A stretch of DNA of 64,000 nt from Ceratopteris richardii (lineage: Eukaryota > Streptophyta > Polypodiopsida > Polypodiales > Pteridaceae). A model generated the notes under the pieces. That model was not told where the DNA came from. It made no database searches and saw only the letters and a list, made by a program, of their open reading frames with translations. Below are positions 19,492 to 28,950 of the stretch, in pieces (position 1 is the first letter of the stretch; each line of letters begins with the position of its first letter). Location of the stretch: positions 76,495,080-76,559,079 of the forward strand of contig CM035416.1 in NCBI GenBank assembly GCA_020310875.1. The letters run 5' to 3'. Position numbers and translations under genes: made by a program.

Positions 19492-19686
19492 CACATCATG
19501 GCAGGAAGTATGTATAAGCACACGGATCAAGGGATCTTGGCGTGTTGTGTAGAAGAGGACGAGTACGCTAAATGGTTGCAACTAGCACATGTAGGTGCAT
19601 TAGAGCAACACTACTCAAAGCAACGAACCCTACAGACACTAAGGAGACTAGGAGTGCATTGGCCGACTATGGAAGCTGATGTCTAG
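19492..19686 (+). CDS. First (extra) H2C2 zinc domain upstream of the integrase
   Basis: Same frame as RNase H, after a TAG. MYKHTDQGILACCVEEDEY, LAHVGALEQHYSKQRTLQTL and LGVHWPTMEADV, then another TAG (19,684-19,686), then KLCKECPICC. This gives H-X6-H...C-X2-C, the integrase N-terminal zinc layout. The same layout occurs again at about 19,960-20,095 before the catalytic core. The reversed decayed copy of the family keeps this extra domain near 39,000-39,150, so it is a family trait. Between 19,690 and 19,820 the frame degrades. Confidence 0.6.
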   Translation, partial: HIMAGSMYKHTDQGILACCVEEDEYAKWLQLAHVGALEQHYSKQRTLQTLRRLGVHWPTMEADV

Positions 19687-19820
19687 AAGTTGTGCAAGGA
19701 ATGCCCAATCTGCTGCACTAAACCACCTGTGGAACATGCCACTCTTTATCAAGTGTCCATAGTGCCGATTGGAGTGAACCACTAGTATCCTTCCTGAGGA
19801 CGAAAACATTCCCTCCAGAC

Positions 19821-20783
19821 ATGACTCTGGCTAGGAAAAGGAGTTTAGAACAAGAAGCCCTAGATTATTCACTCATTGGTGATAATCTATACAAGCGTGG
19901 TAAAGATGGTTACCTGCGACTATGTGTCCATGAGAGTGAATATCTCAAGATCTTGGAAACTGCTCACCAAGGTGTAGCAGGAGGACACTTTGGACCAGAG
20001 CGGGTGATCAAGGCAATACTATTTGCGGGCTTCTGGTGGCCGACCCTTCATATGGATGCACATACCTATGTGAAAAGGTGTGATGTGTGTCAGAGAACTC
20101 AGTATCCTATATGCAAAGATGAGATGCCACTGAAACCCATGATGGGTGGACGTGCATTCTCTAAGTGGGGAATAGACTTTGTAGGTCCTATTAATCCCCC
20201 AGCTAAGGGTTCACATGCTGAATACATCATTGTTGCCACAGACTATCTAACGAAATGGGTAGAGGTAAAAGCTACGACAAAGAACGACGCTCAGACAACT
20301 GCTAAATTCTTGTTTGAGAATGTATTCACAAGATACGGGCTACCTATAGAGCTAGTAAGTGATAGAGGCACTCACTTCTTGAACGAAGTAATTGAAAACC
20401 TACTCCAAGAATTCTTGGTAGTTCATAAGAAGTCTGCCCCCTACCACCCACAAGCTAATGGTCAGGCCGAAAGCACAAACAAGATTTTGTGCAATGTGTT
20501 GACAAAATTAGTGAACAATAAACGCTCTGATTGGGACAAACAGCTACACCATGATGTTTGGGCATACCGAGTTGCCTATAAAACGGTACTCCAAGCCACA
20601 CCCTTTCAGATGGTATTTGGCCAAAACACAGTGCTACCGTTGGACTTCTTAATACCGACATTGAAAGTAGCACAAGAGAATGAATGGACGGGTCATGAAC
20701 TCTCCTCTAGACTATTTGACCTTGAACGATTAGGAGAAACAAGACTGAGGGCGGCTGCAGGGATATATGCAGCTAAGAAATGA
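19821..20783 (+). CDS. gypsy integrase: H2C2 and DDE core
   Basis: Integrase inserts the DNA copy into the host genome. The zinc domain AHQGVAGGHFGPERVIKAIL..RCDVCQR is followed by the core: GIDFVGP (first Asp), LVSDRGTHF (second Asp) and NGQAEST (Glu), with exactly 35 residues between the last two, so the D,D35E triad is intact. LQATPFQMVFGQNTVLPLD is the usual C-terminal core motif. It ends at TGA 20,781-20,783, where relatives have an Arg before QKxYFDAHVKDKGL; CGA changed to TGA is likely. The same frame continues. Confidence 0.9.
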   Translation: MTLARKRSLEQEALDYSLIGDNLYKRGKDGYLRLCVHESEYLKILETAHQGVAGGHFGPERVIKAILFAGFWWPTLHMDAHTYVKRCDVCQRTQYPICKDEMPLKPMMGGRAFSKWGIDFVGPINPPAKGSHAEYIIVATDYLTKWVEVKATTKNDAQTTAKFLFENVFTRYGLPIELVSDRGTHFLNEVIENLLQEFLVVHKKSAPYHPQANGQAESTNKILCNVLTKLVNNKRSDWDKQLHHDVWAYRVAYKTVLQATPFQMVFGQNTVLPLDFLIPTLKVAQENEWTGHELSSRLFDLERLGETRLRAAAGIYAAKK

Positions 20784-21503
20784 CAGAAGGCATACTTTGA
20801 TGCCCACGTTAAGGATAAAGGTTTGAAGGCAGGCGACCTAGTACTAGTCTACACTTTGAAACAACACACGAGAAAACTAGAAAAAAGAGGCTACGGACCT
20901 ATGATCATAAATAGGATCTCCACAAGTGGAGCAGTACAACTAGCCACTTTAGAGGGTGATGTTCTCCCGAGCTACATTAGCGGATGCATAGTCAAGTTAT
21001 ATCAGGAACCTCTCACAGAGGAAATGCTAAGTCGACTCAATATTGCTAAGAAACGCAAAGAAGAAGAAAAGCAAATTCAAGAAGAAGCTCAAGCACAAGC
21101 TTTAGAGCGCATACGGAGAATGAAATTAAGAAGACAAGGCAGAGAGCAACCTAGGCTAGGTGCATATGCAGATCAAGGATATCACGTGGCTATGTGTGAA
21201 GTTTGTATCAGCTCTCATAGGATAATTGATCGACATCCTTTTATAACCTTAGATATAGGACAAGGAAAGGGTGCAAGGACTGTAAGAGCCTTGATTGACT
21301 CCGGTGCAGCCACTAGTGCTGTTAAATTGTCTTACTGTCAAGAGTTGAAATTAACTGTCAATCCTATAGAAACATATCTCATAGGATTGGGAGGTGTGGA
21401 AACCCCTTGCATGGGCGAGGTGGAACTTCCCCTCTACATTCAAGACGAAGTAATGATAGTCAAAGTACTAGTGTGTCAAGATGAGGACCTCACTGACACC
21501 TAA
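20784..21503 (+). CDS. Integrase C-terminal domain plus second retropepsin-like domain
   Basis: The first part (QKAYFDAHVKDKGLKAGDLV, LVYTLKQHTRKLEKRGYGPM) is the DNA-binding C-terminal domain of integrase. A basic, glutamate-rich linker follows (about 21,040-21,150). The end is a second aspartic-protease-like unit: HPFITLDIGQGKGARTVRAL, then LIDSGAATSAVK (about 21,291-21,326), then LIGLGGVETPCMGEVELPLY and VLVCQDEDLTD. This is in addition to the protease at 16,810. Whether it is active cannot be told; the DSG triplet is present. The frame ends at TAA 21,501. Confidence 0.7.
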   Translation, partial: QKAYFDAHVKDKGLKAGDLVLVYTLKQHTRKLEKRGYGPMIINRISTSGAVQLATLEGDVLPSYISGCIVKLYQEPLTEEMLSRLNIAKKRKEEEKQIQEEAQAQALERIRRMKLRRQGREQPRLGAYADQGYHVAMCEVCISSHRIIDRHPFITLDIGQGKGARTVRALIDSGAATSAVKLSYCQELKLTVNPIETYLIGLGGVETPCMGEVELPLYIQDEVMIVKVLVCQDEDLTDT

Positions 21504-21649
21504 GAAGTGGACTTCTTCAGGTATGGGTAAATCATAGCCGAATTACAGTTGAATTGGAAAAGGAGGCACTCAAGGAACTAGGTAAAGCACAAACTCCTGG
21601 TCCTTCCAGGAGCGCACATGAAGTTGACAATGCTATTCTTGTCCAAAAC

Positions 21650-24600
21650 TGTATGATGCAGAAAGATGATGGAGAGTGTTAATCTCCAAAAGAACAAGTT
21701 AACCTTGAAGTTAGATCACCTCTATATCAAGGTTAACCTTAGACTCCACCAAACTTAGAGATCATCCACCAAATTATCAGAAATATTGAAAGTTCTGAAA
21801 AATCAACTTCTCAGAAAAGTCTGCTGCAGATTAGTCACTCATTGACTAATCAATTCTGTAAAGTTTTTGATAAAACTTTGCACAACACTTCGCCTTGAGG
21901 TTGCGCAACTTTGCCAAGTTAAATCTCTCAAAAAGATTAAGTACACACTGAGAAATGTGTGAAACACTTTACCTATGTCTGAAAGTGCTTCTCTGCAATG
22001 GCGACTTTGACACCTGCAACTTCTTAGCACTGGTTCTCCCAACTCTGAACCCGTTTCATCAAGATCTTCTAGCCATAGATGGCTTATCTTCCAACTTAGA
22101 TTTTAAGCCCTCATTTGTGTAAAACTTTACACTGTGGACTGAGCACTGGCCATTTCTTTGAAGATGAAATGTGCGCCAGATTTCTCGACTCTCAGAACAT
22201 CTTCACATATGAATGTTCCTAAGCAAAATTCTCACAACCTGATTGAAATTAATCTCTCAAATTCTAGCCATAGATAGATTAGCTATGGACTTAGATACGT
22301 GCAAAAGGATTCTTCAAAAGATTAAGCACAGAAGGAGAATGGGAGAGAAGATCGACGCGCAGAATTCTACAACATTTTCTTCTTCATTACTTTTCATACA
22401 TATGGTTGATGATACATACAATGTTCATCACCTCTTCACCTATTCTTCTCTATCTGATCTATATCACTCTCTCTTACTACGAATACATATCTGTAGATAT
22501 ATATACGAGTCTAACTCGTCATCCTTTTCAAAATATATTGAACTATTTACAAGAGTAATATACAAAAGAAACATTTCTGATTCCATTTTCTTCCTCTGAA
22601 AACAATCTTCATTCTTCCATATGTCTTCTCACTTTGATCTTCATAAAATCACTATTGATGATTGTTCTGCTCCAACAGCTCCCCCTCAATCTTCAATTGT
22701 GATTACCTGTATCTTCTTTATTCCTGCCATATCTTTAAACCTCTGCAACTTAGGTCCATCCAAACTTTTAGTCATCATATCTGCAAGTTGATCTTTTGTA
22801 GGGGTGTGTATGACTTCAATTTCCTTCTCAATGACCTTCTCTCTCAGAAAATGATACTGTATTTCAATATGCTTAGTTCTAGCATGAAATACAGGATTAG
22901 CTGCCAAGTATAATGAACTCATATTGTCTCCACAAATAATAGGAGTACTCTGAATCACATCAAAAACTTTCAAAAGTGTCTTTAGCCATATTACCTCTTT
23001 TGCAGCTTCCACCATACCTTTATATTCTGCCTCTGTAGATGACAAAGCAACTGTATGTTGCTTCTTGGAACACCATGAAATCAGTTTGTCTCCTACATAG
23101 CACAAGTATCCATGTGTTGATCTTCTATCATCCACATTACCTGCCCAATCTGCATCACTATATATCTTGATTCTTGTATCTGAAGTAAACCCATAGTACA
23201 ACCCTTCTTTGAGTGTACCCTTGATGTACCTAAGTACTCTTTGTCCTGCAATCCAATGTTCCTTTCTAGGACAACGCATGAATTGTGAAAGCACACCAAC
23301 TGCATATGACAAGTCAGGCCTTGTCAATGTAGCATAAATCAAGCTACCAACCAAACTTTGATAGAGTTTCATATCTCTGAACTCTTCTCCTCCAAACCTA
23401 GACAATTTATGGTTCACTTCCAAAGGTGTAGGTGCAACCCTGCAATCTTCCATTTTAAATTTGGTTAGCAAATTCTTAAGATACCTTTCTTGGGTCACAT
23501 ATACTCCATGTTGAGTATAAGAAATCTCCATTCCCAAGAAGAATGATAGGTTCCCCAAATCACTGATTTTGAACTCTTTCTCCATCTGCTTCTTGATCAT
23601 TTGTATCCCCTTATCATCTGTTCCTGTAAGTATTATGTCATCAACATAAATACACACATAAATGAACCCATCTTCACTTGCTTTAACTAGCAAGCTACTA
23701 TCTGCCTTTGATGCTTGAAATCCAAGATCATTCAAGAATTTTACAAGCCTATAATTCCAAGCCCTTGGGGCTTGCTTCAATCCATACAAAGCTCTCTTGA
23801 GCTTACATACATAATTTGGACTCACTTGATCTTTGAACCCATCTGGTTGCTCCATGTAGACTTCATCTGAAATGTAACCATTCAAGAAAGCATTTTTAAC
23901 ATCTAATTGAGACAACTTCCAACCTTTACAAGCAGCAATTGCAATGAGTGTCCTGATGGTTGTCATCTTTGCCACAGGACTATAAGTCTCATCATAGTCC
24001 ACTCCATATGTCTGTGCATACCCTTTCACAACAAGTCTAGCTTTGTACCTAGACACACTTCCATCTGCAAATCTCTTTGTTTTGTAAACCCACTTACATC
24101 CAATAATCTTCTGACTATTAGGTTTAGGAACCAAATCCCATGTTTGATTCTCTATCAATGCATCATACTCCTCTTGCATAGCATCTTCCCAATTCTTCTT
24201 CCCTTTGGCTTCTTCATATGTAGAAGGGTCTTCATCTGCTTTTACCAAATAAGCATAATCTTTAGTAGTCAAGAATGAAGTGTCATAGCTATACCTTGTA
24301 GGTTGCCATTTGTGCCTAGATGACCTCCTAACTTCTGCACTTCTTGAGGTCTCTGGTTCATCACATTCTGGATCAAACCTTGGCCTCTCTTCAACTTCAA
24401 TCTGCACTTCATTATTCTCACTTTCATCAAGTAATTGAATCTTTGCTTTACCTTTCCTTTGTTCCACTACTTCTTCATCATCTGCATGTACATTATATTT
24501 ACCTGCATACCAAGTACCTTGCTCATCAAATGTAACATCCTTGGATACAATAAATTGCTTTGTGGATGGACTCCACAACCTGTATCCCATTTGCTTATCA

Positions 24601-27600
24601 TCATAACCAATGAAAACATATTTCTCTGCCTTAGGCTCCAACTTATGCCTCAATTGAGATGGCACATATGCATATGCCAAGCATCCAAATATTCTGCAAT
24701 GATCCAAGGTAGGTTTCTTACCCCACCAAGCTTCATATGGTGTCATACCCTGCAAAGCTTTACAAGGCAATCTATTAACCAAATATGTAGCTGTATTAAC
24801 AGCCTCAGCCCACAAATAATTTGGGCAATTCTTCTCTTTCATCATGGACCTTGCAAACTCAACAAGAGTCCTATTTCTTCTTTCTGCTACCCCATTTTGT
24901 TGAGGAGAGTACCTGCAAGTAACTTCTCTCTTTATACCTGCATTCCACAAATAATCATTGAACTCATTTGAAAAATACTCTCCCCCTCCATCTGACCTTA
25001 GTCTCCTCAATTTTTGACCTGTAATCCTTTCTGCATATGCATGATAGTGTTTAAATGTATTAAACACTTCTGATTTTTCCTTAATCACATAAATTGTGAT
25101 CCACCTGGTAGCATCATCAACATATATGATATAATATCTTGAACCATTTATACTAAAGTCCTTTGAAGGACCCCACACATCTGTATGCACCAATTCAAGT
25201 CTTTCTGAATACATAAATCCATGCTTGGAATAGGATTGCTTATGAGCCTTACCTAATTGACATGCCTCACATCTGTATGTCATGTGTTGACCTGCAATGT
25301 TAGGCATTCCAAGCACTGAATCATTGTTAATCATTTCTTTGATACCTCTTTCATTAAAGTGTCCAAGTCTTTTGTGCCAAAGATCCAATTCTGACACCTT
25401 CTGCTCTCCATATGTGAACATAGCATGTCCAACATTTCCTTGTACCTTCAATGTGAAAAGCCTTCCTTCTTTCTTTCCTGCAATAACTTGTTTATACCCT
25501 TGACTAGGGTCTTCCACATAAACTCCATCATTGGTAAACCTTACCTCATAACCTTTTTCCACAATTTGACCTACACTGATCAAATTCTTTGGAATTGTGG
25601 GAACATAAAGTACCTTACTCAGAAGAGTGCTCCCATCCTTAGCTTTGACTGAACCAATTGACTTTACCTTATGCTTTGTATTATCACCTGTCTGAACTGT
25701 ATGATTAATTGCATTATGATCTAGGTCAGTCATCAAAGCAATATTTCCACTCAAATGATTACTACATCCTGAATCAATATAAAACACTCTCATGTCCTCA
25801 TGTGAAGTTTCACATGTATTCATAATGAGAGTTGAGTCCTCCTTTTGATCTGATGCATAGTTGTAATAGGTGTTATTATAGGATTGACTTTGGAAGTTTC
25901 TTCCACCACCTCTTCCAAAAGAATTCCTACCACCTCTACCTCTGAAATTTCCTCTCTGAAATCTACCACCTCTTGCTCTTTGATTAAAGTTCTGATAATT
26001 ACCATTGTTTTGATTATTGTGCCAACAATCATGAGATAGATGATTGGTCTTACCACATATCCAACAAGCTCTTGCATTATCCTTGTTGTTTCTGCCTCTT
26101 CCTCTACTTCTGCCATTTCCTCTTCCTCTTATGAAGTTTGCTTGGTTTGATGTACCTTCTTCTTCACCTGATTGTTGCTTTCCTTTGTTGGCTTTCTTCT
26201 TGTCTTTAGAATACATTGCATGACCTGCACTCTTATCAACATCTCCTTTGATATCATTCTCAAAAGTTAGCATATGACCTAACAATTGATTCAAATCAGG
26301 AGTAAAGTGATCTAATGAAAGTTCTGTAGATAAAATGAAAGGCTTCCACTTCTCATCTCCTCTTAGCCCTGTGAGTATTTGTCTTACCAATTTGTCTTCT
26401 TCAATGTCTTCATCAACTGCACCTAAAGAATCTGCAATGTCCTTCATCTTTGTCACATAATCAGAAATTGATTGTGAGGCCTTCTTCTTGAAGGTAGTAA
26501 ATTCTGCCCATAGTGAAGCCTTCCTTGATTTGGTTGTATTTTGGAAATGCTCTTCCAAAGCATTCCAAATGTCACAAGCACTCTCAAGTCCTCTAATGTG
26601 AGGAAGCAAATAGTCATTGACTGCCATGTAGATGATGCTTCTTGCTTGAGCATCCTTCTTCATCCAATTCTTCAAATCTGCAAGCTCCTCCCTAGTTGGA
26701 ACACTAGGATCTCTGAATTCTGGCTTTTCTTCATCTCCTGTGATGTATCCTATCAGATCTTTGCTCATAAGGTGAGCTTCCATCCTCATAGACCATGCAG
26801 GATAGTTCTCTCGATCCAACTTTTCAATTTGGAGACTATCTCCCATCTTTACTTCACCTGTAGCTTCAAATCTTTAACCTTTACAGATAATAAATGTACC
26901 TTTACTTCGAATGTTGCTCCTTCTGATCCTTTTGATGCTCTTTGTATGTCTTCCTTCAATCTTTCTTCAACCTTTACCTTTTGCACCTTCAAAATGTAAA
27001 GATTTGTACTTCTGCAATAGTTGGAGTCTTCTTCACTTCAATTTTGACACAACCTGCTCTGATACCACTGATGGAGAGTGTTAATCTCCAAAAGAACAAG
27101 TTAACCTTGAAGTTAGATCACCTCTATATCAAGGTTAACCTTAGACTCCACCAAACTTAGAGATCATCCACCAAATTATCAGAAATATTGAAAGTTCTGA
27201 AAAATCAACTTCTCAGAAAAGTCTGCTGCAGATTAGTCACTCATTGACTAATCAATTCTGTAAAGTTTTTGATAAAACTTTGCACAACACTTCGCCTTGA
27301 GGTTGCGCAACTTTGCCAAGTTAAATCTCTCAAAAAGATTAAGTACACACTGAGAAATGTGTGAAACACTTTACCTATGTCTGAAAGTGCTTCTCTGCAA
27401 TGGCGACTTTGACACCTGCAACTTCTTAGCACTGGTTCTCCCAACTCTGAACCCGTTTCATCAAGATCTTCTAGCCATAGATGGCTTATCTTCCAACTTA
27501 GATTTTAAGCCCTCATTTGTGTAAAACTTTACACTGTGGACTGAGCACTGGCCATTTCTTTGAAGATGAAATGTGCGCCAGATTTCTCGACTCTCAGAAC

Positions 27601-28739
27601 ATCTTCACATATGAATGTTCCTAAGCAAAATTCTCACAACCTGATTGAAATTAATCTCTCAAATTCTAGCCATAGATAGATTAGCTATGGACTTAGATAC
27701 GTGCAAAAGGATTCTTCAAAAGATTAAGCACAGAAGGAGAATGGGAGAGAAGATCGACGCGCAGAATTCTACAACATTTTCTTCTTCATTACTTTTCATA
27801 CATATGGTTGATGATACATACAATGTTCATCACCTCTTCACCTATTCTTCTCTATCTGATCTATATCACTCTCTCTTACTACGAATACATATCTGTAGAT
27901 ATATATACGAGTCTAACTCGTCATCCTTTTCAAAATATATTGAACTATTTACAAGAGTAATATACAAAAGAAACATTTCTGATTCCATTTTCTTCCTCTG
28001 AAAACAATCTTCATTCTTCCATATGTCTTCTCACTTTGATCTTCATAAAATCACTATTGATGATTGTTCTGCTCCAACAAAAGAGGCTTGTCTCAACAAC
28101 GAAGTCAAGGAGAAGACGGCACTCCCTTCTTTTCCAAAGGCCAGAGAGATGCGGCATCCAAAGGCAGATCAAATACAGAGGAAGCAGAGCACTACCTACA
28201 CTGGAGGCCAACAACACGTGCGAAGAAGAATATCTCAGCCGGTGAAACAAGTGTGGGTGTTGAAAGGCGAACACCCTGGTGCGACCATGCCAAACTCACG
28301 GCCGAAACCTCTTATTAGTAATCAACAACACGATACTAATACGAAGCCTTTCATAAGTTCTTCTGCGAAAGTAAAGTCTATTTGGGTACCCAAGAAGTCA
28401 ATAAAGGCCAGCCCACAATCACGACAAATCTGGGTGCCTAAAGCTTGCTTGCGGGCTCAAATAGCTACACCAAAGCCACACCCGGTACAACATGTTTCAC
28501 GCACTCGAACATCTGAGGCCCAGTCTTACATATCACACACAGACACATATTTTTCCATGCGCAAAAGTAGAATCACTCGTAAATGGGTCCCTAAAAAGCC
28601 CCATTCTCAAGTAGATACCCCTATCCAACTCTTCAGAGTATCCACAAAATCTATATCAAAACCCATCCATTGTGTTTGGAAACCTAAAACTTGTAATAAA
28701 CCCCCAGACCCCAATTGTAAATCCATGCCCACCTACTAA
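21650..28739 (+). CDS. gypsy accessory ORF A with W-V-P-K repeats, split by the nested copia
   Basis: Two parts, 21,650-21,666 and 28,085-28,739, are in frame once the copia element and one AAAGA copy are set aside. I do not recognise the product. It is basic and carries a recurring [V/I/K]-W-V-P-K motif: VWVLKG (about 28,251), IWVPKKS (about 28,379), IWVPKAC (about 28,429), KWVPKKPH (about 28,582) and VWKPKTC (about 28,675). A related VWVNHS lies upstream near 21,523, so the frame may start earlier. It has no signal peptide or membrane segment and ends at TAA 28,737. Confidence 0.5.
21667..22677 (-). repeat. 3' LTR of the nested copia (left copy)
   Basis: 1,011 bp, matching 27,069-28,079. 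Written on the plus strand it begins TGATGGAGAG and ends CTCCAACA. Near its plus-strand left end, GTTAACCTTGA and TCAAGGTTAAC form an 11-bp inverted repeat (about 21,699-21,737). Confidence 0.95.
22678..22687 (-). other. Polypurine tract of the nested copia
   Basis: The minus strand reads GAGGGGGAGC directly before the LTR, the usual plus-strand primer. Confidence 0.8.
22686..26846 (-). CDS. copia gag-pol polyprotein, full length (1,386 aa)
   Basis: One uninterrupted frame. Gag starts MGDSLQIEKLDRENYPAWSM; its zinc knuckle CWICGKTNHLSHDC is at residues 261-274, followed by an RG/FG-rich stretch. The protease is at YIDSGCSNH (DSG 358-360). Integrase has the pre-integrase LWHKRLGHFNERG with CEACQLGK, then HTDVWGP (Asp 556), RSDGGGEY (Asp 619) and GVAERRN (Glu 655): D,D35E. 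RT has LSQLDVKNAFLNG and YVDD at 1067-1070. RNase H has YSDADWAG, SSTEAEY, CGDNMSS and KDQLADMMTK. Integrase before RT marks Ty1/copia. All catalytic residues I can check are present, the length is typical, and the gene ends 9 bp before the LTR. The product would copy the element's RNA into DNA and integrate it. Confidence 0.97.
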   Translation of the reverse strand: MGDSLQIEKLDRENYPAWSMRMEAHLMSKDLIGYITGDEEKPEFRDPSVPTREELADLKNWMKKDAQARSIIYMAVNDYLLPHIRGLESACDIWNALEEHFQNTTKSRKASLWAEFTTFKKKASQSISDYVTKMKDIADSLGAVDEDIEEDKLVRQILTGLRGDEKWKPFILSTELSLDHFTPDLNQLLGHMLTFENDIKGDVDKSAGHAMYSKDKKKANKGKQQSGEEEGTSNQANFIRGRGNGRSRGRGRNNKDNARACWICGKTNHLSHDCWHNNQNNGNYQNFNQRARGGRFQRGNFRGRGGRNSFGRGGGRNFQSQSYNNTYYNYASDQKEDSTLIMNTCETSHEDMRVFYIDSGCSNHLSGNIALMTDLDHNAINHTVQTGDNTKHKVKSIGSVKAKDGSTLLSKVLYVPTIPKNLISVGQIVEKGYEVRFTNDGVYVEDPSQGYKQVIAGKKEGRLFTLKVQGNVGHAMFTYGEQKVSELDLWHKRLGHFNERGIKEMINNDSVLGMPNIAGQHMTYRCEACQLGKAHKQSYSKHGFMYSERLELVHTDVWGPSKDFSINGSRYYIIYVDDATRWITIYVIKEKSEVFNTFKHYHAYAERITGQKLRRLRSDGGGEYFSNEFNDYLWNAGIKREVTCRYSPQQNGVAERRNRTLVEFARSMMKEKNCPNYLWAEAVNTATYLVNRLPCKALQGMTPYEAWWGKKPTLDHCRIFGCLAYAYVPSQLRHKLEPKAEKYVFIGYDDKQMGYRLWSPSTKQFIVSKDVTFDEQGTWYAGKYNVHADDEEVVEQRKGKAKIQLLDESENNEVQIEVEERPRFDPECDEPETSRSAEVRRSSRHKWQPTRYSYDTSFLTTKDYAYLVKADEDPSTYEEAKGKKNWEDAMQEEYDALIENQTWDLVPKPNSQKIIGCKWVYKTKRFADGSVSRYKARLVVKGYAQTYGVDYDETYSPVAKMTTIRTLIAIAACKGWKLSQLDVKNAFLNGYISDEVYMEQPDGFKDQVSPNYVCKLKRALYGLKQAPRAWNYRLVKFLNDLGFQASKADSSLLVKASEDGFIYVCIYVDDIILTGTDDKGIQMIKKQMEKEFKISDLGNLSFFLGMEISYTQHGVYVTQERYLKNLLTKFKMEDCRVAPTPLEVNHKLSRFGGEEFRDMKLYQSLVGSLIYATLTRPDLSYAVGVLSQFMRCPRKEHWIAGQRVLRYIKGTLKEGLYYGFTSDTRIKIYSDADWAGNVDDRRSTHGYLCYVGDKLISWCSKKQHTVALSSTEAEYKGMVEAAKEVIWLKTLLKVFDVIQSTPIICGDNMSSLYLAANPVFHARTKHIEIQYHFLREKVIEKEIEVIHTPTKDQLADMMTKSLDGPKLQRFKDMAGIKKIQVITIED
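27056..27067 (-). other. Primer-binding site of the nested copia, initiator tRNA-Met type
   Basis: TGGTATCAGAGC on the minus strand, one base inside the LTR end at 27,069. This is the standard copia primer sequence. Confidence 0.9.
27069..28079 (-). repeat. 5' LTR of the nested copia (right copy)
   Basis: Same 1,011 bp as 21,667-22,677 with no difference noticed. It serves as the promoter for the minus-strand polyprotein. Confidence 0.95.
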
Positions 28740-28950
28740 CTACGTCACTCTCACACCACATCATTCCACTTAGCTCCTAGGTCTAACCAATCCCTAACTA
28801 CACACACAAGCACCGAGCACTTACTAACCCACTAATCTCTCCCGAACCTCATGTTAATGTTGTAATGGTGACAAAAACGGTTCTATCTTGTCCTTTACAA
28901 TGTTAACACATGTCTCTATATTCTCACAGAATCACGAGGCAAGCAGTAAC

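Larger units (their letters stand above)
21667..28079 (-). mobile_element. Nested intact Ty1/copia retrotransposon
   Basis: A 6,413-bp element in reverse orientation inside the gypsy element. LTRs 21,667-22,677 and 27,069-28,079 are both 1,011 bp, and I see no differences between them. The target duplication AAAGA is perfect (21,662-21,666 and 28,080-28,084). The primer site at 27,056-27,067 reads TGGTATCAGAGC on the minus strand (initiator tRNA-Met), and a polypurine tract GAGGGGGAGC lies at 22,678-22,687. One long polyprotein frame is intact. It is the youngest insertion visible here and may be able to move. Confidence 0.97.

Noticed and set aside
21839-22599. Open frames of 67 and 118 codons repeated at 27,241-28,001.
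   Set aside because: They are inside the two copia LTRs and repeat only because the LTRs do; no protein features.
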